Shown here: piece after piece, positions 42,226 through 50,235 of the stretch
Position numbering within the stretch: the first letter of the stretch is position 1
How the letters are laid out: the number at the start of each line of letters is the position of its first letter
DNA from: DATFXM01 sp035315885
GTDB taxonomy: Bacteria; Acidobacteriota; Blastocatellia; UBA7656
Length of the DNA stretch: 50,235 bases
Assembly (NCBI GenBank): GCA_035315885.1
Contig: DATFXM010000079.1
Span: forward strand, 1 to 50,235
Direction of reading: 5' to 3'
Position numbers and translations under genes: made by a program
The notes under the pieces: generated by a model
The model's input: the letters and a program-made list of their open reading frames with translations, nothing else
Told to the model about the DNA's origin: nothing
Database searches by the model: none

Positions 42226-42684
42226 ATGTTCTGTTCATCGTGTGGCGCCGAATCAGGACCACAGTACTGCAAGCGATGCGGCGCTAACCTGATTCCGAGC
42301 GCCCCGGCGGCCAAACCTCAGGGGCTCGTCTGGGTCGTCGCTTTCGGCATCGCGATGATGATGGGGCTGCCACTCGGCGGCATCACCGTCGTGTACGAGC
42401 GACTCCCCGTTTTGCTCGAAAGCCATCTTCCCCTCTGGCTGATATCCGTCCTGGGGATCCTCGCGGTGCTTGTTATGGCGGTCGCCACGGTTCTGCTTAG
42501 TCGCCTGCTCGCACCAGTCTTCAAGACCTACGCTCAGGCCGGGCAGGCTGCACCGCCGGAAAAAGCACAACGCTCCGGTTATGTTCCCCCGCCCCAGATC
42601 GCCGCGCCACCTCCCTCCGTCCATAGCGTCGTTGAGGATACTACCCGTAGCTTCGACGCTCTACCGCACCGCGACACTCAGTGA
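42226..42684 (+). CDS. Small zinc-ribbon membrane protein
   Basis: This 152-residue protein has GGGAGG 7 bp before the ATG. It begins with a zinc ribbon (CSSCGAESGPQYCKRCG, residues 3-19) followed by two membrane helices (about 33-55 and 70-95) and a Pro/Ala-rich cytoplasmic tail. It resembles many uncharacterised zinc-ribbon membrane proteins of Acidobacteriota. The function is unknown. It ends at a bidirectional hairpin terminator shared with the convergent gene at 42830. Confidence 0.8.
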   Translation: MFCSSCGAESGPQYCKRCGANLIPSAPAAKPQGLVWVVAFGIAMMMGLPLGGITVVYERLPVLLESHLPLWLISVLGILAVLVMAVATVLLSRLLAPVFKTYAQAGQAAPPEKAQRSGYVPPPQIAAPPPSVHSVVEDTTRSFDALPHRDTQ

Positions 42685-42746
42685 AGCTTGCGCAGCGGAT
42701 GGATCGCTTCCACTTGATTCCCTCTCGTGTCTCGACCCTATAGAGC

Positions 42747-42776
42747 AAAAGGTCCGCTCTCGAAAGAGCGGACTTT
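42747..42776. terminator. Bidirectional terminator
   Basis: GTCCGCTCT (42752-42760) pairs with AGAGCGGAC (42765-42773) around a CGAA tetraloop, extended by A/T pairs with one bulged G. T-rich tails occur on both strands (CTTT on plus, CTTTTG on minus). It serves the convergent genes ending at 42684 and 42830. Confidence 0.8.
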
Positions 42777-42829
42777 CCGGACCTGGGACATTTATTTGCT
42801 CGTCGCGTTAGCCGAAGCTGAACCCAATA

Positions 42830-43336
42830 CTATTTCTTCGTGAACACCAACGTGTTCTCCTGTGAGCCGCGTGGGCTTTCAGTAACCCGGTGGACCTTCA
42901 ATGCCTTGCCGCCATCTCCCAGCTCGAGGTGGTCTGTAGTAGTAGCAGTAACCTGATTGCCCTGAACCTCAAAATTGCGGATCGTCTTCAACTCGAGACT
43001 CTTTCCCCCATCCAGCCACTTCGAACTGAGCGTCGCTTTCCCCGGCATCCTCCCACCTATGTCAGCCGTAGTCGAGCTGCCATCGAGATTATATGCAGTC
43101 TTCTGCGAAGGACGATCCTGTCCCTGCACACTCGATGCCGCGTCAATCGTTAACGTCTTGTCGTCCTGAGTTATGGTCCAAGTAAGGCTGTCAATCTGCG
43201 CCATCGGTCCTGCAAGCTGGCTCTTGCCCTTGTCCAGCACCCACGTGCCCGCAAAACTCGTGGGCGCCGCCGCAAACACAATAGTGCTTGCCATTACGGC
43301 CGACACCAGGACCAAAAGCATAATACTCCTCTTCAT
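42830..43336 (-). CDS. Secreted lipocalin-like small protein
   Basis: This 168-residue protein has a signal peptide (residues 1-23, ending VFAAA) and an AAAAGGAGA ribosome site. The mature part begins SFAGTWVLDKGKSQ and is predicted all-beta, with ITQDDKTLTIDA, YNLDGSSTT, SKWLDGGKSLELKTIR and TESPRGSQENTLVFTKK. The 'F-x-G-T-W-x-L-D-x(2)-KS' opening is common in many secreted acidobacterial proteins of unknown role. It could bind a small hydrophobic molecule, but this is inference from the fold pattern only. Confidence 0.78.
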   Translation of the reverse strand: MKRSIMLLVLVSAVMASTIVFAAAPTSFAGTWVLDKGKSQLAGPMAQIDSLTWTITQDDKTLTIDAASSVQGQDRPSQKTAYNLDGSSTTADIGGRMPGKATLSSKWLDGGKSLELKTIRNFEVQGNQVTATTTDHLELGDGGKALKVHRVTESPRGSQENTLVFTKK

Positions 43337-43447
43337 GCAGTTCTCCTTTTATACGGTGTGTTCTACGAAGTCGATGACGCCGCCCGGCGCCAATTGGTTA
43401 CGGCGGATTCGCCGACCTGAGGCGACCTCTTCCTGACGCAACCACCC

Positions 43448-45283
43448 TTACTGTTGCGTCCCCTTCGAACCCGCTCCGACCGCGTTCGCCGGTTCACTGC
43501 CAGATGGAACGATCGGCAACAGCACGCGCGATGGATGAGCGCGATCGTGATGGATTACGTTTGTCGCCACGCGGACTTCCTGGTCGGCGCGGATCGGCTT
43601 GCCGGTGTTTGGGTTTGGATCAAAGCGGGGATCATTAGAGCTGCTTATGTGTATTGCGAGCCTATGCCCTTTGTTGATTATTATGCTCGTTGACCAGAGG
43701 TCTATTGTGAGCTTCTGCACCTCGCCCTTCTTCATGAAGACTTCGTGATCGAAGCCTTCACGGAAACGGGCCCTGATCGCCGAGTCCAGAACCAGCCGCT
43801 CGGTACCATCGGGGTAAACGTCGATCAGCTTCGCCATGAAGTCGGTGTCGGGTGCATCGCTCTCAGCCCACAGTTCAACTTCAATGCGACCGGTCACTTC
43901 GACAGGCGACTGCAATACCGGCGTAGCGAACTTCAACAGGTCCTTTCGATCACCGACCGCACGTTGGTCCATCGGGCCTTTCTTGATGTTTAGATTCGCT
44001 CCGCCGATGGTCGGGACGGGATTCTTCGGATCGTACTTGTAGGAGTCTGAACTCTCTTCGTCGCCGGGCATCCTGGTACTCAGCGTGCCGCCCGAATTCA
44101 GAAAGTAAGATGTCGGCCTCGAGGGCGGCGGCCAAGCAATCGCTGTGCGCCATTCATTGCCCGGAGCCTTGGGGTCGGCAACATCGCCCATCACGTAGTA
44201 ACGGATCGGTGGTTCGCTCATGATCCCATTGTCTTTCCCGTTGAGCCAGTAGTCGAACCAACGTAACGCCTCATCGACCGGATTCAAGGTTGCGTTTGGG
44301 GGATAAGTTACCTCTTCGATCTTTCCGTGACCCCACGGGCCTACGATGAGCTTCTGGTTTCCAAGCGCAAGACCTCCGCCCGTCTGCTGCAGCCCGACAA
44401 AATTGTCGATGTTGCCCTGTTCAAAGATGTCATACCAGCCGGCGTAGTTGTAAGTCGGCACTCGCATTGTAGGCCAGTACTTCCACAGTTCGTTTGAGTC
44501 GTAGTAGCCGTCGTACACGTTGTGCTTGAATGTCTCGTTCAAGGTGTCCAGCGCACCCTGTCGCTTGAGCCAGATTTCGTTCAGCTCTTTTCTGAAGACT
44601 CCACCCTGAAACACCGCCTGGTGGTAGGCGCTCGATCTGGCCAGCATCACAAAGTTGGCAACGAGGTGCGGAGGCGCAGCCACAGCCGCGAGATTCGCGG
44701 TAATTCCCATGGCGGATACGCCGTACATTCCGACTCTTCCATTCGACCATGACTGCTTTGCCACCCATTCGACCGTGTCATAACCGTCTCGAGTGTCGTC
44801 AAAAAACGGTTTGTATGTACCTTCGCTCTTGAAACGACCGCGGACGTCCTGAACTGCAAGCACAAACCCTCGAGCGTTCCACTTTGAGACGCCCATTGCC
44901 TGAGTGTCTTTTCCATAAGGCGTTCGGATAAGCACGACCGCCCACGGTCCGTGACCTTCGGGCAAGTAGACGGCGGTCGCGAGCTTCACACCGTCGCGCA
45001 TAGGGACCATCTGTTCAACTGGCGGTTTCGAGGCTGGAGAGGCGGCAGACTGCTGCGCTCGCACAATTCCGCAGACAGCGGCGATGAGAATAAGGACTAC
45101 AATCGCCCGAATGGACTCGCGAGTCTTCCGTCGAGTGAAGGCAGGTTTGCCGGGTTGGCCGTACGCGACCATTCTGCCGTCGCCAGGAGCAGTGCCGGCT
45201 GTAGCCCGTCCGATCGAGACATTGTTCCGATCGAACATCGACTCAAACTCAATGTAAGCTGTTGCCGCCTCGTAAAGCCTCAT
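43448..45283 (-). CDS. CocE/NonD family (S15) hydrolase
   Basis: This 611-residue serine hydrolase shows the alpha/beta-hydrolase core VPMRDGVKLATAVYLPEG, LIRTPYGKDTQAMG, DVRGRFKSEG, the nucleophile motif YGVSAMGI and a C-terminal jelly-roll domain (VTGRIEVELWAESDAPDTDFMAKLIDVYPDG). These are marks of the CocE/glutaryl-7-ACA acylase and X-Pro dipeptidyl-peptidase family. An export signal (VVLILIAAVCGIVRAQ) lies at about residues 60-76 from ATG 45283, which has GGAAGGTG upstream. Starting at M38 (45172) would give a more usual signal peptide, so the start is uncertain. The substrate is unknown. Confidence 0.88.
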   Translation of the reverse strand: MRLYEAATAYIEFESMFDRNNVSIGRATAGTAPGDGRMVAYGQPGKPAFTRRKTRESIRAIVVLILIAAVCGIVRAQQSAASPASKPPVEQMVPMRDGVKLATAVYLPEGHGPWAVVLIRTPYGKDTQAMGVSKWNARGFVLAVQDVRGRFKSEGTYKPFFDDTRDGYDTVEWVAKQSWSNGRVGMYGVSAMGITANLAAVAAPPHLVANFVMLARSSAYHQAVFQGGVFRKELNEIWLKRQGALDTLNETFKHNVYDGYYDSNELWKYWPTMRVPTYNYAGWYDIFEQGNIDNFVGLQQTGGGLALGNQKLIVGPWGHGKIEEVTYPPNATLNPVDEALRWFDYWLNGKDNGIMSEPPIRYYVMGDVADPKAPGNEWRTAIAWPPPSRPTSYFLNSGGTLSTRMPGDEESSDSYKYDPKNPVPTIGGANLNIKKGPMDQRAVGDRKDLLKFATPVLQSPVEVTGRIEVELWAESDAPDTDFMAKLIDVYPDGTERLVLDSAIRARFREGFDHEVFMKKGEVQKLTIDLWSTSIIINKGHRLAIHISSSNDPRFDPNPNTGKPIRADQEVRVATNVIHHDRAHPSRVLLPIVPSGSEPANAVGAGSKGTQQ

Positions 45284-45412
45284 CGTACACCTTCCGATTC
45301 CGGTTTCGGATTTCAGTTTTCAGGTTTTTGCTTCCGTCGCGCTCTAGCGTAGCCAGTAAACATTCGGCCGCACAGATCACAACCTCTCCGAAAACACTTC
45401 CGTTGCACTCAT

Positions 45413-45441
45413 ACTGCATACTGCATACTGCCTACTGCCTT
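45413..45441. repeat. CATACTG/CTACTGC heptamer run at the amidohydrolase 3' end
   Basis: Four heptamer units, ATACTGC twice then CTACTGC types, end at the stop codon of the minus-strand amidohydrolase gene. In the gene's reading direction the run is GCAGTAG-type. Confidence 0.75.
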
Positions 45442-46871
45442 CACGACCACACCCAGCCAAATTCGGTGTTTGACGGTTGCGGCTTCTCTCGATACTCGAG
45501 CCGCTGCTCGGCTATCTTGTCGTTCTTGATGGCCGTACGTTTCTTGTGCACGTCCAGCTTGTAGATGCGAGCGGCGTTCAACCCGAACACCTTCGCCTTT
45601 ATTTCAGGCGTGAGCTTCTTGTAGCCGTACTTCTCGGCTACATCGTCCCTTATCTGAAACGCTCGAAAACGAGCGATCTGGTTTTGCGGGCTGCCTCCCC
45701 AGATCGAATCGGTGCCCCAGATTATTCGATCTTCGCCGCCAGGCAGGTTCAGTATCTGTCCAAGAAGGTGCATTGCAACTTCTGGTCTTCCGGCCGACGT
45801 GCCGTTCCAGGTTGAGCCCAACTCAAAGTACACGTTCTTGAGATTGTTTCGCTTCACGATCTCGATCAGGTCCGAGCACCATGGAATGTACTGCGGATTC
45901 CCCTGCTGCCCTTCCTTCAGCTTTGCTGTTGGATGCCAACCGGAGTGGTAGATGATGAAGTTGAAGTCGGGATAGTCCTTTGCGGCCTTCTCGACGTCCC
46001 GTGGATGGCAGTGCTCTTCGTTGAACAGTCCAAGCGGCAGCCCCTTGTGAATGCAGACGTTCCTCACTCCCAGCTTCCGCGACTTCTCCCAGAAGGGGTA
46101 GACCATCTTTTCGTCATCAAGCCACCAGGCGCCCTTTCCGATGTCAGCTCCCGGATACATCTTCCAGGAATTGATCTTCAGGATTCTCACCTGACGTTCC
46201 ATCTCATCGAACTCAGCCGGGCCCATATTCGGGCGAAGCAGTCCGTGTGAGAGCATTCGTTCAGAGCCCGCCCACGAATTGATGTCGTTGCGTGTACGAA
46301 CCATTTTATCGGGAGGCAGGATGTTCTCCTTCCACTCCGAAGTGGGGACGCCGCTGATGATTGCCATCACCGTGTCCGAGTCAAAGAACAATTCCTTAAC
46401 GTAGTGACTCTGGTTCAGCGCTTCGAGTGCGCCGACAGTCGTCTTTTCGTTTGGCCGAAACCTGCGCAGGAAATCCGCCGCTTGTTTGCCAGCCTCGGTG
46501 TTTTCGAACCAGCCGCTCTCGACGTCGATATGGTGCGTTTGATTGTCGAAGATGAATTCGTTCTTCGGCCACTTCTCGTCAAAAGCCGCCGGGTCCAGCG
46601 CCTCTATCGAGTCGACCTCATAAGTCTTGCCGAACACCTCGTTGAAACAGATCATCGTCGCGGCCATGCCCGCCGACGTCTGGAGGAACGCTCGCCGCGA
46701 CAGCCCCAGCTTCTTCGCGTTACGGTCGGCCATCTCGCGAAGCCGGTTTTCCCATTCCTTTTGCTTGGCCGATTGAGGAGGCGGAATGAACTCTTCGTTC
46801 GAAGACATCCGAGTCGGAATCGGAGACTGAATGTCAGATGCGTCGTCGAGGTAACACTTTCGAATCCACAT
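45441..46871 (-). CDS. Tat-exported amidohydrolase (Amidohydro_2 type)
   Basis: This 476-residue protein starts at the ATG at 46871 (AAAGGA upstream; MWIRKCYLDDASD). A twin-arginine motif, LSRRAFLQTSAGMAATMICF, lies unusually far in (about residues 57-78), after a hydrophilic N-terminal region. The rest is a metal-dependent TIM-barrel hydrolase: FIFDNQTHHIDVESG, NVCIHKGLPLGLF, FNFIIYHSGWHP, NVYFELGSTW and IIWGTDSIWGGSPQ. These His and Asp positions match amidohydrolase family 2, which also contains decarboxylases; the reaction is unknown. The stop directly abuts a heptamer repeat. Confidence 0.85.
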   Translation of the reverse strand: MWIRKCYLDDASDIQSPIPTRMSSNEEFIPPPQSAKQKEWENRLREMADRNAKKLGLSRRAFLQTSAGMAATMICFNEVFGKTYEVDSIEALDPAAFDEKWPKNEFIFDNQTHHIDVESGWFENTEAGKQAADFLRRFRPNEKTTVGALEALNQSHYVKELFFDSDTVMAIISGVPTSEWKENILPPDKMVRTRNDINSWAGSERMLSHGLLRPNMGPAEFDEMERQVRILKINSWKMYPGADIGKGAWWLDDEKMVYPFWEKSRKLGVRNVCIHKGLPLGLFNEEHCHPRDVEKAAKDYPDFNFIIYHSGWHPTAKLKEGQQGNPQYIPWCSDLIEIVKRNNLKNVYFELGSTWNGTSAGRPEVAMHLLGQILNLPGGEDRIIWGTDSIWGGSPQNQIARFRAFQIRDDVAEKYGYKKLTPEIKAKVFGLNAARIYKLDVHKKRTAIKNDKIAEQRLEYREKPQPSNTEFGWVWS

Positions 46872-47081
46872 AGGACTTTCCTTTCTGGAACCGTCGAATC
46901 TTGGGTCTCGAGCATTGGCTTGGAGCCGGGTCCACTGAACTCGCGTCTGTGCTCCCGCGGAGCATCGGCGCGACAATAGCTGGTCTGGAATCGGTTTAAG
47001 TCAGACTGAAAACAAGGCAGGTTGAGTGTACCCACACTATCGGGTAAATTCAACCGTGACACGGTCGCCGCAGACCAACAA

Positions 47082-48227
47082 ATGAGTTTCGATCCAACCG
47101 ATTATCCGGACAGCCGCTCCCGTCGTCAGTTCCTTTTTGGAATGGTCGCCGCACCGCTGCTCGTCTCGATCAGAGGCAGTCGTTCGGAAGCGCTGCCGGA
47201 TTCATCTCTTACTCAGGACGCACCAATAAGCCTGCCCTCGGCACCGTTCAGCCGCGCATTCGACTTCGCAAAGCTTGACAGTTGGATAACCCCTAATTCG
47301 GAGTTCTTTCTTAGAAGTCACTTCGGTACGCCGCGATTAGATGTAGCCGACTGGACAGTAACTGTCACCGGAGCGGTCAATCGCGATCGAACGTTTGCCA
47401 TGGATGAACTGTTCCGGTTTCCGCGTGTGGAAGAGGTGGTCACGCTGGAATGCGCGGGCAACCCGGTGGGATGGGGAGGCGTTTCTAACGCGAGGTGGAC
47501 CGGAGTTAGCGTCGCAACCCTGCTGGAGCTTGCGGGCGTGAATCCGGAGGCGAGCGAGATCGTGTTTGTCGGATCCGATGGTGGCGAGGAGCGGGAAGCC
47601 GGCGGGATTCAAGTCGACGCGTATGCGCGCAGCATACCGCTTTCGAAGGCGCTACAGCAGAGCACAATGCTGGCCTACCGAATGAACAACGAGCCCCTGC
47701 CCGATCAACACGGAGGGCCGCTGAGGGCTCTGGTTCCCGGCTGGTACGGATCGGAATCGGTCAAGTGGCTCAGAAGAATCGTCGTCAGCAAGGTCGAGTT
47801 CAAGGGTTGGTACCAGTTGAACAGATATTATGAGGCCCGCCGAAACGGCACGCGTATCGAAAGAACCCCGCTCGGCCCGGTCCGAATCAAGTCTCAAATC
47901 GCGAGGCCTTCGAACGGCTCAGTTCTTTCTCTGGGGGTGACTACGATCGCCGGCGCGGCCTGGTGCGGTGATGCGGAAGTTACTCGAGTCGAGCTCAGCT
48001 TTGATGGAGGACGCACCTGGGTTGAATCGAAACTCGGCAGCGAGCATGAGCCGAGGGCCTGGAGGTTGTGGTCCTACGACTGGCGCCCGCGACAACCGGG
48101 CAGATATGAAATCGTGGCCCGTGCCACTGACTCGCGAGGAAGACTACAGCCGCTCGAGCGCGATTCGACAATCGTCACACCGTACGCTAACAACTGGTGT
48201 GACCGGCGGCGGGTGGAGGTTCGTTGA
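47082..48227 (+). CDS. Sulfite-oxidase-like molybdopterin enzyme
   Basis: This 381-residue exported protein has a Tat signal, SRSRRQFLFGMVAAPLLV (residues 11-28). It carries an oxidoreductase molybdopterin domain with the molybdenum-ligating cysteine C124 in VTLECAGNPVG, HGGPLRALVPGWYGSESVKWL, and a C-terminal Mo-co dimerisation domain (VELSFDGGRTWVESKLG...WRLWSYDW). This is the layout of the sulfite oxidase/SoxC/YedY superfamily. No heme partner gene is adjacent, so the electron acceptor is unknown. The start is ATG 47082; a TTG at 47022 would place the signal too deep. The stop overlaps the next gene's start. Confidence 0.88.
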   Translation: MSFDPTDYPDSRSRRQFLFGMVAAPLLVSIRGSRSEALPDSSLTQDAPISLPSAPFSRAFDFAKLDSWITPNSEFFLRSHFGTPRLDVADWTVTVTGAVNRDRTFAMDELFRFPRVEEVVTLECAGNPVGWGGVSNARWTGVSVATLLELAGVNPEASEIVFVGSDGGEEREAGGIQVDAYARSIPLSKALQQSTMLAYRMNNEPLPDQHGGPLRALVPGWYGSESVKWLRRIVVSKVEFKGWYQLNRYYEARRNGTRIERTPLGPVRIKSQIARPSNGSVLSLGVTTIAGAAWCGDAEVTRVELSFDGGRTWVESKLGSEHEPRAWRLWSYDWRPRQPGRYEIVARATDSRGRLQPLERDSTIVTPYANNWCDRRRVEVR

Positions 48228-49975
48228 ACGGAAGTTCTTTCAAGCGGCTCTCAGCCTTTTCCGGAATCCGCCGCGGCGCGTGGAGCGTTCCACGGCGAGC
48301 CGGTGTCCCCAGTACCTCATCAAGCTCGAACAAGCTCCAATCAGCGGCGCGAAGTCTATGCATCGCCACGAGCGGGATAATACTTCTCAGCAGCCTCGCG
48401 TCGTCGCCCGTCCGGGCGCGCCAACACGAAAATCACGACTCGGCGGCAGGTTCAATTCCGCTTGAAGTGCTTCAGCGGCCAGTGCCGCTCCGAACCGGTA
48501 TAGGCTCGATTCACGATCCGGTTACTACGTCTTCAAAAGAGGCGCAGGCTTTCTACGATCAGGGGCTCGCGTACCTTCATTCATACGTCTGGATCGAAGC
48601 CGCGCGGTCATTCAATCAAGCGTTGCGCCTGGATCCGGGTCTGGCCATGGCGTGTGCCGGGCTGAGTCGAGCTTACTCAGGTTTGAACTCGATGGCCGGA
48701 GCGCGGGCCGCGCTTGCGGACGCGCGATCTCGCGAGTTGAAAGCCACCACGCGCGAGCAAAGAAGAATCGCGCTGCGCGACCGGCAACTCTATGCGATGG
48801 AGTCGCCCGGCAACCTGGGCCTTTTTCAACAGTACAAAGATGCGATCGACTCGGCGCTCAAGGCGGACCCGAGCGACGTTGAATTATGGCTGCTTCGAGG
48901 GAACGCCGAAGAAGGAAACGCGGGCGGGCGGGGTCAGCACGGCAGTCAGGCGTCGATTCAGTTTTACGAACGAGCGCTGCAGGTTTCTCCCGGTCACTTT
49001 GCCGCGCATCATTATCTTATACACTCGCTGGAGAACTGCGGCCGTATAAGCGAGGCGTTGGTACACGCCGAGATCTACGCGAAGATGGCCCCAGCAGTGC
49101 CGCACGCGCTCCACATGTATGGTCACGATCTGAGGCGCGTTGGAAAAATCAACGAAGCCATCGCGCAGTTTAAGCGCGCAGACGAGCTGGAATGCGCTTA
49201 CTACAAGGCTGAGAACATAGCCCCTGAGTTAGATTGGCATCACGAGCATAATTTGGACCTGCTCGCAACCTCGTATCAGTACCAGGGCAAAGTCAAAGCT
49301 GCAGAGTCGCTGATGCGAGAGGCGTTTGGTATCCCTTCGCTTCAGGACACGCTGGAGTTCAACAAAAAGCAATGGCCTGCGTTCCTGATGCTGCGAGGCA
49401 GAAATCAAGAGGCACTGGAGGCGGCGCTGGTGCTGTCAAAGAGTAGATGGGATATCGTTCGTTCGATCGGTCACGTGATGGCCTCGCACGCGTTGCTCAC
49501 GATGAACAGGACAAGTGAAGCGGGAGAGCAAGCAAAGGCGGCCCTGGCCGAGTTGAAAGCATCAGGAGGCCGCGCTCAATTCGTCGCGCCTTATCTTGAA
49601 TCATTGCAGGGAGAGTTTTATCTGCGAACCGGTCAGGCTGAAAGAGGCCGCGAGATTTTGAAAGAGGTCGAACGGAAGCTGCGACAGGACCAGTCTCCCG
49701 ACGCGTGGATCCAGACGTTGTTTCGGCTCGAGGCGATTGCGCGCGCTGCACGCGACGCGGGCGACGTGGAGTTATCCGAGTACACTGCGAGACAAATGCT
49801 TGAACACGATCCGGCCTACGGCGGGACTCATTACGCGATGGCGCTGGCGTTGGCGAGCAGGAACGACAACAAAGCGGCTGAGCGTGAATTCAGTCTCGCA
49901 CTGAAGTACTGGAGCGAAGCGGACCCCGATTTTCCCGAGCTGGCCGAGATTCGAAGCAGAAAGAGCAGGCAGTAG
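48224..49975 (+). CDS. Exported TPR protein coupled to the molybdoenzyme
   Basis: This 583-residue protein starts with TTG at 48224, overlapping the molybdoenzyme stop (TTGA), with GGAGG at 48215-48219, so translation is probably coupled. A hydrophobic segment at about residues 46-66 (ATSGIILLSSLASSPVRA) suggests an export signal after a basic, Ser-rich N terminus. TPR-type helices follow (EAQAFYDQGLAYLHSYVWIE, AARSFNQALRLDPGLAMA, ASIQFYERALQVSPGHFAAH, INEAIAQFKRADE, AEREFSLALKYWSEADP). It may scaffold the molybdoenzyme in the periplasm, by context only. The stop TAG lies inside a GCAGTAG heptamer. Confidence 0.8.
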   Translation: MNGSSFKRLSAFSGIRRGAWSVPRRAGVPSTSSSSNKLQSAARSLCIATSGIILLSSLASSPVRARQHENHDSAAGSIPLEVLQRPVPLRTGIGSIHDPVTTSSKEAQAFYDQGLAYLHSYVWIEAARSFNQALRLDPGLAMACAGLSRAYSGLNSMAGARAALADARSRELKATTREQRRIALRDRQLYAMESPGNLGLFQQYKDAIDSALKADPSDVELWLLRGNAEEGNAGGRGQHGSQASIQFYERALQVSPGHFAAHHYLIHSLENCGRISEALVHAEIYAKMAPAVPHALHMYGHDLRRVGKINEAIAQFKRADELECAYYKAENIAPELDWHHEHNLDLLATSYQYQGKVKAAESLMREAFGIPSLQDTLEFNKKQWPAFLMLRGRNQEALEAALVLSKSRWDIVRSIGHVMASHALLTMNRTSEAGEQAKAALAELKASGGRAQFVAPYLESLQGEFYLRTGQAERGREILKEVERKLRQDQSPDAWIQTLFRLEAIARAARDAGDVELSEYTARQMLEHDPAYGGTHYAMALALASRNDNKAAEREFSLALKYWSEADPDFPELAEIRSRKSRQ

Positions 49976-50090
49976 GCAGAGCTTAGAAACAACAAACGGT
50001 GAGTAGCAACCAGGCGGCTGGGATACATTACGATCCCTTCGGACCAGTTACTACTCACCGTTTAATTTTTCTAACTGCCTACTGCCTACT
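49965..50090 (+). terminator. Heptamer-framed terminator hairpin
   Basis: AAACGGTGAGTAG (49994-50006) pairs with CTACTCACCGTTT (50051-50063), with further G-U-tolerant pairing inward. TTAATTTTT follows on the plus strand. GCAGTAG heptamers lie at 49965-49980 and their inverse (CTGCCTACTGCCTACT) at 50073-50090. The stem lies between two convergent genes and looks like a working terminator carried inside a heptamer-armed element. Confidence 0.72.
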
Positions 50091-50094
50091 ATTC

Positions 50095-50235
50095 CTAGGT
50101 CGTCGGGCAGCTCTCCGTGCAGGAGAACGGTGCCGACGGTCCGCCATTCGGCGTCGTGTTCGTCACCACGATCGGGCCTGGAAGTTTACCGCACAGCTTC
50201 TTCTTGGCCGTGATCCTCGTGAACGAGTTCGTCGA
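50095..50235 (-). CDS. C-terminal fragment of an unknown protein (cut by window edge)
   Basis: The minus strand has an open frame entering from the right edge and ending at TAG (complement of 50095-50097), giving 46 residues. The sequence ends with VVTNTTPNGGPSAPFSC and CTESCPTT. The Thr/Gly/Pro-rich, cysteine-containing tail suggests an extracellular beta-domain, but nothing firm can be said from a fragment. A heptamer repeat begins within a few bases of its stop. Confidence 0.5.
   Translation of the reverse strand, partial: STNSFTRITAKKKLCGKLPGPIVVTNTTPNGGPSAPFSCTESCPTT

Overview
The window looks like chromosomal DNA of a soil-type Acidobacteriota bacterium, possibly class Blastocatellia. 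This is inferred from content: an Oar-like TonB-dependent receptor of over 1,300 residues with an N-terminal carboxypeptidase-regulatory-like domain, DUF4388, TPR and zinc-ribbon proteins, secreted FxGtWklD-type small proteins, moderately high GC, and many families of short degenerate intergenic repeats. No rRNA, tRNA, prophage, insertion sequence or CRISPR array was seen. About 37 genes are supported, one of them cut by the right edge.

Layout. 0.2-3.2 kb holds a housekeeping run, yggS-yggT-yggU-yebC-ruvC. 3.4-5.9 kb holds two convergent J-domain proteins (one a membrane protein, one DUF4388-J-TPR). 6.3-9.4 kb encodes a 1020-residue fusion of a methyl-accepting-chemotaxis-type coiled coil with a family 5 (oligopeptide-type) solute-binding domain, with no visible membrane segment. 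9.5-15.5 kb carries a secreted protein with atypical-kinase-like motifs, a secreted FlgT-like repeat protein, a double zinc ribbon, a family 4 uracil-DNA glycosylase and a TPR protein. 15.7-19.6 kb is the TonB-dependent receptor, followed by a 76-bp tandem palindromic repeat array (19.88-20.72 kb). 20.9-27 kb is metabolic: acsA-gph-kdsC, ilvE and cysS. 27.1-30.7 kb is a minus-strand group of zinc-ribbon/SPFH, zinc-ribbon/DUF4097, helical and zinc-ribbon/PilZ-like proteins. 30.9-36.8 kb carries a Crp-family regulator, Fe/Mn superoxide dismutase, a GH15 glucan/trehalose hydrolase and a fused trehalose-6-phosphate synthase/phosphatase, which together look like a stress and trehalose block. 36.9-50 kb holds mostly exported hydrolases (a degenerate M28 peptidase, carboxylesterase, CocE/NonD hydrolase, amidohydrolase), a MATE transporter, a sulfite-oxidase-like molybdoenzyme and a TPR protein.

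The most unusual content is of two kinds. First, the chemoreceptor/solute-binding fusion has lost the residues that canonical receptors use for trimer formation, and looks like a cytosolic ligand sensor. Second, intergenic DNA is full of degenerate heptamer repeats of several unrelated consensus sequences (GCAGTAG, GGGTTTC/A, GAGTGCT), often arranged as inverted arms around a short core. These heptamers repeatedly sit exactly at gene 3' ends and in several cases supply the last codons and the stop codon. Two copies of one composite element, about 150 bp long, share a conserved core in opposite orientation, which suggests a mobile or formerly mobile palindromic element.
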